Source of the DNA: Crocodylus rhombifer
Lineage: Eukaryota; Chordata; Crocodylia; Crocodylidae
Assembly (NCBI GenBank): GCA_038503035.1
Contig: JAVSML010000938.1
Location: forward strand, 300,127 to 364,126
Length of the DNA stretch: 64,000 nucleotides
Reading direction: 5' to 3'
Positions 10,947 through 21,600 of the stretch are shown piece by piece (position 1 is the stretch's first letter; each line of letters opens with the position of its first letter). A model generated the notes under the pieces. It was not told where the DNA came from. It saw only the letters and a list, made by a program, of their open reading frames with translations, and searched no databases. Position numbers and translations under genes: made by a program.

Positions 10947-13937
10947 TAAGAGATCCAAGCTATCCCTTGGGCATTCAGTGGAGCTACGCTAGAGATGGGG
11001 GAAGTTTCAGAGGAACTTTAATGGACTTGGGATAAGAGAGAATAAGTGGCTCAGCGGTGCATCCTCTGCCAATTGCAAAGCTCCTAGCAGGAACCACATG
11101 AGTCCCATTTAGGTAGACACCTCACACCACCTCCTGAACATCTCTAGATTATTCCCTTTGGGTGTCCTCACACCTGTCTTCTCCTTGCGTTTTATTAAAT
11201 CAGTCAGTACTCTGCAACAGTTGGACAGGGCAAGGATGAATTCTAGGTGGGACCAGCTCAATCCAGATCCAACAGGCTTGGGCCAATGTGGAAAATCCCC
11301 ACATTTCTCTTGCCTTATGGTAATGTTGCCTTGAGACAATAATACCCGAGGGAAGTTTGGCTCCAGTCAACGTGCAGGACGCCCACGCAGCCCGTCTGGC
11401 CCCCCAGATGAGAACTCGACAAAGTGGTTCAGTCTGGTCTGGTATCTGGCCACCACATGGACCACATTCCTCATCCGGTCCCTCTGGTCCTCCGCTCCAC
11501 TTCAGCTCCAACCCTCCATCGAAACTCCCCTTGGTTCAGGAACCAAGCATGCCAGGATGCTCTAGGAATCGACGCTAGATAGATACAGCACTTGCAGAGC
11601 AAGCACAGTGCTTAGAAAAGAGCACTCGGGGTTTAAAAGGGAAGATATGGAAAAGACCTGTGAGGGTATTGACCTAGAGCTTGGGACACACCTGTTCAGT
11701 TCCCCGTAGGACCTTGGGTGAGCCACACAAAGGATTGCACAGATATCCAAGATATAAAGATGCAGAGGGATGCCAACTAGGACTTCCAAAAGCATCCAGG
11801 CCCCTCTTGGCATCTTTATATGCCTCGATGCCTTTTAAAAAGGTGGCCAAGGTGCCCAACAGGCAAAATCATGCTGCGCTTGGCTGCAGTTCTGAGTTTG
11901 CTGGTGCTTCCCCAGACACCTGTCCGTGTTGTACCTGTCTCCTTGTCTTAATAACGCCCATGTCTGCTATCCTCTCTGACTCCCTTGCCTTTCTGGAGCT
12001 GGGAATGATTTTGCCTGACTTCACGTGGAGCTCTCCTTGCTCAACTCCCCCTCGCCCCCCAGCAGCCTGTGCTCTTCATGCACTCTTCAAATCACCCTAA
12101 TGGGAAAAGCAGGATTAAATAAATAGCAGGTTCTGTAACTACTAACTCCTAAACAGTATCATTTTTGGCAAAGCTGTTTCACATTCTGTCCAAATGGAAA
12201 TTCTTTATAGCATAGGTATTTTTTTTTAATTCCCCTCCCCCACTCTATTTTTAATGGTTCTTGCGGGTTCATTCCCCCCCTTAATCATTTTTAATGTGCA
12301 CCACACAATAATATGAAGCTAAGGACACTGTTCTGATAATTCCTTGAACAGCCTTGCAGAAACACTATCCAGATGTGTTGCTGCTTTTCGGCAGGGGGGA
12401 ATGCATTGTACATTAAAGAGGGGGAAAAAAAGTTGTTTTCCCATCGTCCTCACCCTGGCTTTTAAAGAGTGAGGTCAATCCACCATTTGGGGGGGAAGAG
12501 ATGAAAAACAAGACCCACCAACCCATCCAGCGGCCTAACGTGGGAAGCTTCAGGAGAGCTCTCTCCAGGAAAAGAAAAAAATAAAACAAACTGGGGTTAA
12601 GAATCGGGAGCAGAAACTTGAGTCCCTTTGCATGTAAGCTTGGATAATCTAAGTCAAAAACCACATGAATCACTTCAAGCTGGATCCAGACTGCTGTTCT
12701 ACACACACACACACACACGCATAGAGATGTACAACATAGTTTTATACTGTTTTATAATACGTTGGCCGCCGCCGCTGCTGCTTTCTTCGTTCCCTTCCAT
12801 CCTTGGGAGACTGTTGGGAAACTCATCTCGTTCTGCTCCCCCCTGAAGCGGGTGGCTTGAGATGTTTGGATTAGACAATAATAATGCCACTTTAGCATTG
12901 CGCCAGATATCCAAGAATCCTCCAGATAACCCTTGCAAGGTAGGCAGGTCAACACCATTAGCCTTGTCTCGCAGGGTGGGGGGAAGCAAAGGTGGAGATA
13001 CTATATACCACACAGCAAGTTGATGGCAAGGGCTGGATTAATGCTAGAGCTTCTGGCCCCCAGCCCAGAGATTAGGGCTCTAGGCCATGCCACATCTTGG
13101 GAAGGAAGAGTTAAGGGGAGGCTATATGGAGAGCGTCCTCTATGCCTACCCGTGGCTGTCTGGAATCAGAGCAGCTTAGTCATGTGTCCTAGCTCCTGTA
13201 CTGCACACAGGAGAGTCTCTTTGCTCAGCTGGGGAGGGGACTGTGGTTTTGAAGCAAGGGGGTTTATATCTGCAGCCCTACAGAGCCATGTGGGACAGCA
13301 GTGAATGCCCTAACAGTTTGCCCATCATCATGCCCCCAGTCAGGTCCTGGCAGGGACCAAACCTGGTCCTACAGGGAATAAAAGAGGTGGGCTAGTTCAG
13401 TAGTGCTTCTGCAAATCAGCCTCTACCAGGTCCAGCCACTAGCAGGGTTACAAAAGCCACACCATGGATCATGCATGTGCCAGAGCGGAGAAGCTGGCCG
13501 CCGGTGTCAAAGGGCTATGGCAGGTCGGACCCAGGTGAATGCCACCACATGGCAAATCCCTTTGTTACAGGTGAGGCGAACTTTGACCCCCAATTATTCA
13601 GCTCGTCACAGAACCAAAGGACAGCTGAGCAGGTCTAGGCCAACACTAGCCTCTCTGACCCTTTCCCCAGGGACTTCCACAGAAGGGCTGAACCTCCAGG
13701 AGCTCTGGGAAAAGTTCATCCGGCAACCAGATGCCAGCTACAACTAAGGGTGGGAATACTGAAGTGCTCCCACCAGGACTGTTCCTGAGCTACTGCTCCC
13801 TGTGAATGGGGACAGGAACACTTAGAAGACCCCTCAAGCAACTAAGCAGCAAGTGGTGGCTTCTGTCTCCTGCTTAACTGCTCCTTTCCTTCAGCCACTG
13901 CAGCCCTGCCCTGGCCCTTTCCCTGTTTTGTCTACCT
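10947..13937. other. Unique sequence with one short (AC)n run
   Basis: No gene is recognised in about 3 kb. A short (AC)9-type tract lies at about 12701-12718, and a GCCGCCGCCGCTGCTGCT run at about 12765-12782. Several frames of 60-140 codons overlap on both strands and carry no recognisable domain. Confidence 0.45.
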
Positions 13938-14054
13938 CAGTGCTTCCCAACTGGACTGCTAAGGTACCTGGGAGCGTCTTGAGATCCTTTCAAGGGTGCC
14001 ACAGGGTGTGTCCGCACGTGCATTTATGCCAGCTCAAATGTACTGCGTAGTAAG

Positions 14055-14630
14055 TTTCATAGATTTCATAGATTTCATAGACATCGGGGCTGGAAGGGAC
14101 CTCGGGAGATCATCGAGTCCAGCCCCCTGCCCAGAGGGCAGGAAGTCAGCTGGGGTCATAGGATCCCAGCAAGATAAGCATCCAATTTACTCTTGAAGGT
14201 GTTCAATGTAGGTGCTTGAACCACCTCCGCTGGCAGACTGTTCCAGACCTCGGGGGCTCGGACAGGAAAGAAATTCTTCCTTATGTCCAGCCTGAAACGG
14301 TCTTGCAGGAGTTTGTGACCGTTCGACCTCGTCATCCCTTGGGGCGCTCTGGTGAACAGACGTTCCCCCACATCCTGGTGGTCACCCCTGAGAAACTTCT
14401 AGGTGGCCATCAGATCCCCCCTGAGCCTGCGCTTTTCCAGGCTAAAGAGCCCCATGGCTCTCAGCCTGTCATCGTAAGGTCTGTTTTCCTGACCCCTGAT
14501 CATGCACGTGGCTCTCCTCTGGACTCTCTCAAGCTTCTCCACATCCTTTTTGAATTGTGGAGCCCAAAACTGGACGCAGTACTCCAGCTGCGGCCTCACC
14601 AAGGCCGAGTACAAGGGGAGAATGACGTCC
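14055..14630 (-). mobile_element. CR1 LINE 3' part, nested
   Basis: The 3' end on the minus strand begins at 14055 with TTTCATAGATTTCATAGATT, then GGGGCTGGAAGGGACCTCGG. Minus-strand frames at 14614-14399 ([30 protein letters not shown]) and 14371-14156 (NGHKLLQDRFRLDIRKNFFP) are the CR1 pol C-terminus, broken between the two frames. It is 5'-truncated at about 14630. It sits inside the MITE above, so it is the youngest of the three nested insertions. Confidence 0.92.
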
Positions 14631-14745
14631 CCTTACTGCACAGTTACTGCACAGCAAGCAGGAATAGGCTGGTGTTTACACGTGCAGGCATTAAGGTGCA
14701 TTAATACCATGAGTGGACTGACTTGGGACTGCATAGTGCCTAATC

Positions 14746-14792
14746 GGGTGTAAAATTGATCCCTGCATAATGCAGGGATCAAATTTACACCC
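14746..14792. repeat. 47-bp near-perfect palindrome
   Basis: The arms 14746-14768 and 14770-14792 are 23 bp each with one mismatch, around a single central A. The left arm begins GGGTGTAAAATTGATCCC and the right arm ends GGGATCAAATTTACACCC. It lies inside the right arm of family A MITE copy 2 and could form a cruciform or a transcript hairpin. Confidence 0.9.
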
Positions 14793-15147
14793 ATGTTTAC
14801 ATAAGTCACCATATTTATTGAGTAATATGGGTGTGCATGGATAGACACGCACTTACTTTGGTTACAGTGCAGTAAACATGCATGTGTAGACATGCCCATG
14901 CAATGATAGCGCTGTGAGGTGTGCAGACATACTTCATAAGATAAACCCAGAGATTACAAATAGGAATCCAGAGCGCTGAATACATGCTGACCCGTTGTGG
15001 GCTTTCTGTGCTGTTTGCAATGGAAAAAATTGCTTTATTATTTATCTGGAGTCAAAAAAGGAGTGAAAAGTAAGAGTTAGCATTTTCCAAGGGAGGCTTT
15101 GAGTCTATTGAGGGATGTCTTGAGTCTAAAAAGGTTGAGAATTACTG

Positions 15148-15694
15148 GTCTACATGTTTCATCTCATCTGCCAGGCCCATTGCAAGTATTGTGGAGCGGG
15201 GGTTTCTCTCCACTGGCCCTATTGCAACAGGAACCTTCGCCTCCTGGCTGGGGCTTCATGGATGCTGCTTTTTGTGATAAGTCTGCATTTCTCATAGGGG
15301 ACCCAGTTTCATGAGCCTCCCAAACCAATTATACAGCTTCACAGGGTAGGTAAAACTCTGAGCAAGAGTCCCCACTGCCTGCGGCCTGCCTGACAGCAGG
15401 TGTTAAACTCTGACAGCTTCCCCTGAGAAGAGACTGAAGGAAAGCATGTGAAGAGGACACTCAAGGGAGTAAATTACCCTTCAAGGCAAACTGCTCAGAT
15501 GATGGGAATATCCCAGGAACAGAGTTATGGGAGATGCTTCTTCTTCCTCCCTTGCACAGACAGAAAATGTTGCTTCCAAGTTAATCTCTGCCCTCCTATG
15601 GAATAAGAGACTGCAGGTTTGTTTCCAGTGCCCATGAGTAGGGAAGCATGTGTTGTTCTTAAGAAAGAAGATAAGCTCTCTCTGCAGTATTGAT
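15148..15694. other. Unique sequence, nothing recognised
   Basis: Between the hAT right target-site copy and the next MITE. Nothing is recognised. Confidence 0.4.
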
Positions 15695-16119
15695 GGGCAC
15701 GTCTACACGTGACACTTTAATGCGCATTAGCTTCCGTTAATGTTCATTAAGGGTGCGTGTCTACACGTGCATGCCCTTAATGCACATTAAAAATGGTGAA
15801 TTTAAGCTATTTGCAACTAAATTTGATACCTGCAAATGTAGGTATTAAATTTAGGTGTGTATAGTTGAAGTGCATTAACGCACATGGGTGTAGGTTGTAG
15901 CCGTGTTGGTCTAAGGACATACATGTAGATGCATTAAACACGCATGTAGATGCATTAAAGTGCATTAACACCATGTGTGCGGACTGACTTGGGATGAACT
16001 TTACAGTGTTAATGAGCTTTAATGCCTGCACATGTAGGCACCTGCCTTAACTGCTTAATGCACATTAACCTAATGCCCATTTGACTTAAGTGTGCTTAAA
16101 TGCATGTGTAGACACGTCC
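15695..16119. mobile_element. Foldback MITE family A, copy 3, with an internal foreign fragment
   Basis: The left end is GGGCACGTCTACACGTGACA. The right end is GCATGTGTAGACACGTCC, its inverted complement. The core GTGCGGACTGACTTGGGATG is near 15977. A second internal end-like motif (GTGTCTACACGTGCATGCCC at about 15758-15777) suggests a rearranged or doubly inserted copy. At about 15887-15920, GTAGGTTGTAGCCGTGTTGG then TCTAAGGAC is a fragment of another dispersed reptile repeat. Confidence 0.7.
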
Positions 16120-16189
16120 AATGAGGAGAATGGCTTGTCCTCTCCTGGATGCACAAAAGGACTGTTTCACTGTACTAGCCAATCTATTG

Positions 16190-16262
16190 GGTGGTTCAAG
16201 TAGAAGGCAGGTGCCAAATGTCCTGGGTTCGGGTCCCAGTGCCTCTTTTTGACTGTCTGGTA
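16190..16262 (+). mobile_element. tRNA-derived SINE head (MIR-like)
   Basis: GGTGGTTCAAGTAGAAGGCA followed by CTGGGTTCGGGTCCCAG gives a tRNA T-arm-like stem (CTGGG/CCCAG) around TTCGGGT, which is a pol III B-box. No matching acceptor stem or anticodon arm can be drawn around it, so it reads as the tRNA-derived head of a SINE, not a tRNA gene. Confidence 0.5.
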
Positions 16263-16383
16263 ATAAGAAGAGCTGATGTCAACTTGGCCTGCACATAGAC
16301 AGACCCCGGCTGCTTACCACACTTTGGCTCTACACAGGGGGCCGTATGGAGCTGCCTTTTCTAGAGATATAGAGCACCCAAAT

Positions 16384-16559
16384 CAGTGATTCTTGACCTA
16401 TTTGCTACACTTCTGCCACACTTGCAGCTCTCAGTGTGTTGTGTGCCATACCCAGACAACTTACTTCCCATGTGTCCATTTAATGGGATGTCACATGGGC
16501 CACAGCAGCGTGCTGATTGGGCCACAGGCGGTCTGCGGGTCGCAGGTTGAGAACCACTG
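16384..16559. mobile_element. 176-bp hAT MITE with 8-bp target-site duplication
   Basis: The ends are CAGTGATTCTTGACCT (left) and AGGTTGAGAACCACTG (right), inverted complements with two mismatches in 16. The flanking 8-mers ACCCAAAT (16376-16383) and CCCCAAAT (16560-16567) match at 7/8, as expected for a hAT insertion. It has no coding capacity, so it was mobilised by a transposase from elsewhere. A CR1 end begins directly after it. Confidence 0.85.
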
Positions 16560-16566
16560 CCCCAAA

Positions 16567-16626
16567 TCATAGGTTGGAGGGGACTTCAAGAGCCGTATAG
16601 TGCAGCCCCCTGAACAGAGGCAGGAT
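16567..16626 (-). mobile_element. CR1 LINE 3'-end fragment
   Basis: TCATAGGTTGGAGGGGACTT then CAAGAGCCGTATAGTGCAGC matches the reverse complement of a CR1 3' end (TCATAG..GGTTGGAAGGGACCT..AGTCCAGCCCCCTG). About 60 bp. Confidence 0.65.
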
Positions 16627-17596
16627 TCAGAATGGTGCCTTAAAAGGCCCGATCTCTTCCTGCACGCAGCGGGGATGCACATTCCCCTTGAATTAACCAA
16701 CCTGCTCACCCAAGCATGCCCTGCCATCTCCATGGGCCAACATGGTACGGAGGGGAGGAGGGGCATGGCCAGGCCCACGCCTTCCTATCTCCCCCTGCTT
16801 CCTTTGGGGTTAGCAGCATCCCCAAGGGTTGCAATCATATCTGACCTCTACATGCATGAGGGGAAAAGTTTCTTGTATCTGCTCCCCCCTGCACAGCACA
16901 TTTAGACCAGACACAAGCCAGCCCTGAGTGTGTCTGTATGTGTGTGGCTGATAACAGCTGGGAATAAAGTTCACTTAGTGCCATTTTTCTAACGAGGAAA
17001 AGGATTTTTTTCCCCCTATCAAGATCACAAAACATATCGGCGGAATTTCCTTCCCCAGATTAGCAGAACATTGTTCCCAAAACTATTTCTGGCCCTGAGG
17101 GGGTCCTTCAGTATTTTTCCCCCCTTGCAAAGCACCGGTATAAGTTACATAGCAAAAACAGAGCGCTTTCTGAGAGAAACCAAATGTGCCTGCTGAGAAC
17201 TGTCCCTGCATTTGGCAGTATTTCTGTGGGCCCGTCGTGTGTGGACAAGCCAACAGGCTTTGCAAAGCAAACTTCAAAGCTGAGCGGCATCTTCAGGTTG
17301 GTGAATTCAGTTGAATGGCGTCTGTTTTCACGTCTGCCAGGATGACCACACTGTGCTACCACTGTCGATGAAAGCAGGAGGGGATTGTGTAACAGAAGGG
17401 CTTCAAGCCACTGACACAAAAGCTGCCGCCCTGCTCGAGCCCCAGCTTTGTCTCCCTCCTTGACCAGGTCCCCGGCCCACCTTCCACACCGAGAACGCGA
17501 TACGACATGCAGCGGGATCTAGCGGCTGCCCCACCTGACAAATACCTCCGCCCCTTCCTTTCTCACTTCTGCAGGAAACCCATCTCTGCTCATTAC
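16627..17596. other. Unique sequence, nothing recognised
   Basis: No gene or repeat is recognised. Frames of 60-100 codons are present on both strands without known domains. Confidence 0.4.
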
Positions 17597-17837
17597 ATTA
17601 TTATTATTAATAGTAGTAGTAGCTGTAGCAGCAGTAGTAGGATCATCATCATCATCATCACCATCATCACTACTATTATTATTACTACTAGTATCATTAT
17701 TCTTATTATTACTTTAGTAGTAGTAGTAATAGTAGTATCATTAGTAGTATCATTATAATTACTATTAGTTTTAGTAGTAGTAACATCATCATCATCATCA
17801 TCATTATTATTAGTGTTAATAGTATTAGTATTATTTT
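17597..17837. repeat. Compound trinucleotide microsatellite
   Basis: About 240 bp of uninterrupted 3-bp periodicity switching between ATT, AGT/AGC, ATC, ACT and GTA/TTA units. Examples are TAGTAGTAGTAGC, ATCATCATCATCATC at about 17642 and CATCATCATCATCATCATCA at about 17785. Translation gives homopolymer-rich frames on both strands, which are a by-product of the repeat and not a gene. Confidence 0.95.
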
Positions 17838-18507
17838 AACTTCATTCTGGTCACACAATACATAAGCAAGTAGCTGAAAGGGAGAAACTTTGCATGAATG
17901 ATGAGGACACTTCGGCTGGGTTCCCAGCTTCTTGGGCACTGGGTTTTCTAGCCGTGTGTGACAAATCCTTGCATTCAGTAATGTGATATTGAGGGAAACT
18001 TGGTCTTCAAGCTTCATTACCTTTTGTCTCCTGCGTCAGGAAAGGGGCAGGCAGTTGCCCAACAATGGTATGAAGCATTTCCCTATTTAAGAAGAAAAAT
18101 CCTTAAAGAATTTAAACTTTGAACAGGCTGAGAGGCCTGCTAGCTGCCAGTCCCACAGAGGTCAGTCTTAAGATCAGTGGGTATTTATAGCATTCCAGAC
18201 ACTGGCAAAGCAAGGATTGAGTTTTCAGCCGAAGAGAATAGAAAGCAGCTACACTATGCCCTGTATAATCTAACAAAGCTCCTTTACAAAGCTGGCTCCA
18301 TTGTTTCTATTATAGATATCCTGCTCCTATGCGATGCCCAGCAAAACTACTCCACCCCTTGTTCCCCTGCCCTACGCTTCTGTCTACCTGCTTGTCTGTC
18401 GAGCAAGGAGCTTTTTCGGGGGGAAGAAACCATCACTTTTGTGTGCTTGCAACCTGCCAGCATAAGCCAATAATAAGTAACAATAATGGTACATTGCAGA
18501 AGCAGGT
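17838..18507. other. Unique sequence, nothing recognised
   Basis: No gene or repeat is recognised. Confidence 0.4.
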
Positions 18508-18690
18508 TAACCCAGTGGTTTACCTTAAAGACCTGAGCTTCATGCTTTGCTTTGCCACTGATTTCCAGCACGGCCTTTGGCAAGTCATTTATGCTCCCTG
18601 GGCCTCATTTCTCCATCTGTCTGATGGGGATGATAACTGCCCTCCTTCCCAGGGGCCTAAATACTTTCTAGAGTGTGAGTCTCTGAGATA
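18508..18690 (+). mobile_element. MIR SINE, fairly complete
   Basis: In order: AACCCAGTGGTTTACCTTAA (head), TTTGCCACTGATTTCCAGCA, GGCCTTTGGCAAGTCATTTA, GGCCTCATTTCTCCATCTGT and ATGGGGATGATAACTGCCCT. These match the MIR order (tRNA-like head, CCACTTACTAG, GGGCAAGTCACTT, CCTCAGTTTCC, ATGGGGATAATA) on the plus strand. Confidence 0.9.
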
Positions 18691-21600
18691 AGGGGCCTGA
18701 AGGTCAGAGAGGTAAATGCACACAGGAGGGGAGAGACAGCTGAACAAAACTTTGCAGGGAAGGCGGTCTAGATGGAGCATGATCACGCACCAGTTCCCTA
18801 CCCCACGAGGGACCCATTTTGAGGGGATACAAGATAAGGCCATGAGTCCCAGGTGAGGAGGTTCCTGACCCGTTTTCCAGGCTGGCTGGACAAGGGGAGT
18901 AGTTTGCAGAGGTTTTCACCACCAGAACCTGCCTTTTGCTCACATCTTGATCATTGCTCACATGCACTTGAACATCCGCGAAGACTAAGGAGCAACATCT
19001 GAGCTCTAAGACTTGGGCATCTGTAGATTCAAGAAGGGCTTGGCCAGTCAAGTCCCTGTTCCCTGATCCAGATGTAAAATATGCACCACGTGGTTTATGT
19101 GCCAAACTAGTAGCACCCTGATTCTTCTGTAACCCTGTAGGGCCATCAGTGTGGTCCAAGTGAGACACTGGGGAGAAGGGGATTGTGTTTTTTTTATAGC
19201 CACTTTGCAAAGAAAAGCCCTTCATTTCAACAGCCAAGGTCACTGCGGGCTGAATGTCTGCTTAGCCATCAACAGACGTTGTGAGATGTTCAACATTTCC
19301 GGGCACGTTGGACCTCGGTTGCACCCCAGAAGCAGGTGCCAAGTGCTTTAGTTCAATGGACGCACCGAGTTTTCCTAAAAATGTGACTCTCTGGCTGTTC
19401 CCCATTTTGCATGAAGTCTCTAGATTCAGGATCAGCACCTTAGCCACAGAAATGCCCCATGAAGCTCATGCCAAGCCCCACGAAGCTCAAAGGAGCTGGG
19501 TTGACTGGAAGGGGCTGGCTGCTGGGAGCGACGTGTGGGATGGCAGAGATTCCTGCTGTCCCCCTTTATCTCCAGTCATGACAGTTTGAGACATCGCAGC
19601 TCCCAGGCTCATAGAAAATATTTGACAAAGGGTTTATCAGGGGTGAAGCGATTAGACGGCAGGCGCGTACCAACTGCCGGCTCATTGACACTAATATTAA
19701 CATGCCTCTGGTTTCCCCTTGGCATTGGCTGATTTCTTCACTTATTAAGATACAGCCAGATGGGAATGTTTCTCCTTGCACTTTTAATAGGCAAAGATGT
19801 GGCTGCTTTGTGGGTCCTCTGATTTTTTTTTGGGGGGGGGGGGGTATGTCCCAAGAAGGGCGTGGGGAATATTTCCCAGATTGCTAACCGAGTAGCTACT
19901 GGACAGGCTGGTGGCTCAGGAGTATTAACTGGAACAGCAATACAATAAGGCAATCAGCCTTTCATAAATTCAAAATGACCTATAAGGAGCAAACAGCCTA
20001 AAAAATGAAAGCTGATTAAGCTTGGGAAAACCACCAGTGCCGTGTTTCTAACCAGGTTTGTAAACGGAGGTCAAGCTTAATTAAAATCAAGGAGGAATTT
20101 TCAAGCAAGGGAGAGGGCAGAGGGACAAATGAAGTCTGCCAGGGAAAAAAAACACAGCAAATTGGTTTGCTCTTAATTAGGCTGTGGGCTTTCTGTCTCC
20201 TGGAGCTTTGTCCACAATCCCCCTGGTATGTGGCGCGTTCTTCAGGGGCGTGCATGCCGATGTGCATCTCTGACCTCCAAGGACTGGCTGGATCACCCAC
20301 GGTGGATGGAAATTGAGGCAGGCGTGGAGCGGAGGGAGGGTGTTAAGCAGGCTGGATTGGCAGTAATTGTCATAACGATCATTAGGACTCAAAGAACGGG
20401 TTCTGTGCGGGTGAGCATCGCTCTCCAACCAGACCTTTGGAGGGTCAGGGACTGCCCTGCTGAGCGCGCCCCATCCACACCGTTTCTCGTTCTGGCACAC
20501 CTGCTCGGGCATCTCGGTTCGAGCAGGCAGAAGGGCTGAGCCTGCCGTGACATAACTCGATGCAGCTTGGGATCAGTCCTGGCAAGCAAGAGGGAAATTG
20601 GGGGATTTCACTGCAAACCCACTTCTCAGGTGTTGACCATGGAAAGCTTGGCCGGGCTGGGCAGTTCTCTCAGCATCTCTCCAAGGAGGGCCACCTTGAG
20701 TGACGATGGGCCAGCTTTACCATCTGCGCCAGCGATATGCACGGACGATGCAAACCGTCACCACGCTGCTGTGGCACCAGAGGCGCCAGCTGCACGAAGC
20801 CCAAAGCTGTAGTCGATGTGGTCATTCAAGCCTAGCTGCACAGCAGCCTTCTGCCGGCGGCGTGCGCTGGAAGTGAATTACTTTGGCTGGACACGTGACA
20901 GGTTTCGATGTCCCGACTGGATAAGTGTCGTAAAAATTGGCTCACTGCAAATCAATTTGCTTGCAGTTCGCTAGGGCACCTGCAAAGCACTTTGCCAGGA
21001 TACTTGCGGTTACTCACAGGGCAGCACAACTGTCCAAGCAAATTCATTACCAAGTCTAAACTGATATGGGCAAAAGGCCGGCGATTGTTTTTACCCGGCT
21101 GCAGCCACAACCTCCTTAGCCGCCGAGCCAACTTCGTGCGGCGCTCTTTCCATCAACATTTGCATGTAATGAGACTGTGCAAGGAATAACGCAAATCAGC
21201 TGTGGCCAGAGAAGCCAGGGGTCAGAAGAAATGACTGGCGCGTTTGTCCAGTTTTCCCCGAAAACGGGATTCTGGGGACTTCCAAAATCTAGAAGGATTC
21301 CTAGAGATCGCGGACGAATGGAGATGAGTTTCTAAGGTTCAAGCTGCCCGGAGCGGACAGGACAGACGGGCTTCAAGGCTTTGGTTGATCTTCTTGCCCT
21401 AATCCGCATTGGATCAGCTGATTTCATTTCTAATTTCCTCACACATGTGCTCAGGCACAGCTGTGGAACATGAGCCGAGTCTGCAGAGGAAATCCTGAGA
21501 TTTACACAGGCCCCAGCGGATTATAAAAACCTGGAAACCGGACAGATAACACTCATGTAACAGACTCGAAACATGCTGAGGGGGGAGGGAAAAAAGGAGC

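Larger units (their letters stand above)
14004..14896. mobile_element. Foldback MITE family A, copy 2, split by a CR1
   Basis: The left arm is 14004-14054 (GGGTGTGTCCGCACGTGCAT, ending near TACTGCGTAGTAAG). The right arm resumes at about 14631 (TTACTGCACAGTTACTGCAC) and ends GCATGTGTAGACATGCCC at 14896. The outer ends are inverted complements (GGGTGTGTCCGCAC against GGGCATGTCTACAC). The shared core GTGGACTGACTTGGGA is at about 14712-14727. The split is explained by the CR1 inserted between the arms. Confidence 0.65.
13938..15147. mobile_element. hAT-type DNA transposon remnant carrying nested insertions
   Basis: The left end is CAGTGCTTCCCAACTGGACT. The right end is AAAAGGTTGAGAATTACTG, whose complement CAGTAATTCTCAACC is the standard hAT/Charlie-like terminus. 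The 8 bp outside each end are GTCTACCT (13930-13937) and GTCTACAT (15148-15155), a 7/8 match and the length expected for hAT target-site duplications. Native element sequence is about 13938-14003 plus 14897-15147. The rest is a later MITE and a CR1. No transposase is present. Confidence 0.72.

Noticed and set aside
16190..16262. Possible tRNA gene
   Set aside because: Only a T-arm/B-box can be drawn; no acceptor or anticodon stem. It fits a tRNA-derived SINE head better.
17507..18017. Frames encoding Ile/Ser runs (plus) and Met/Leu runs (minus)
   Set aside because: Direct translation of the trinucleotide microsatellite.
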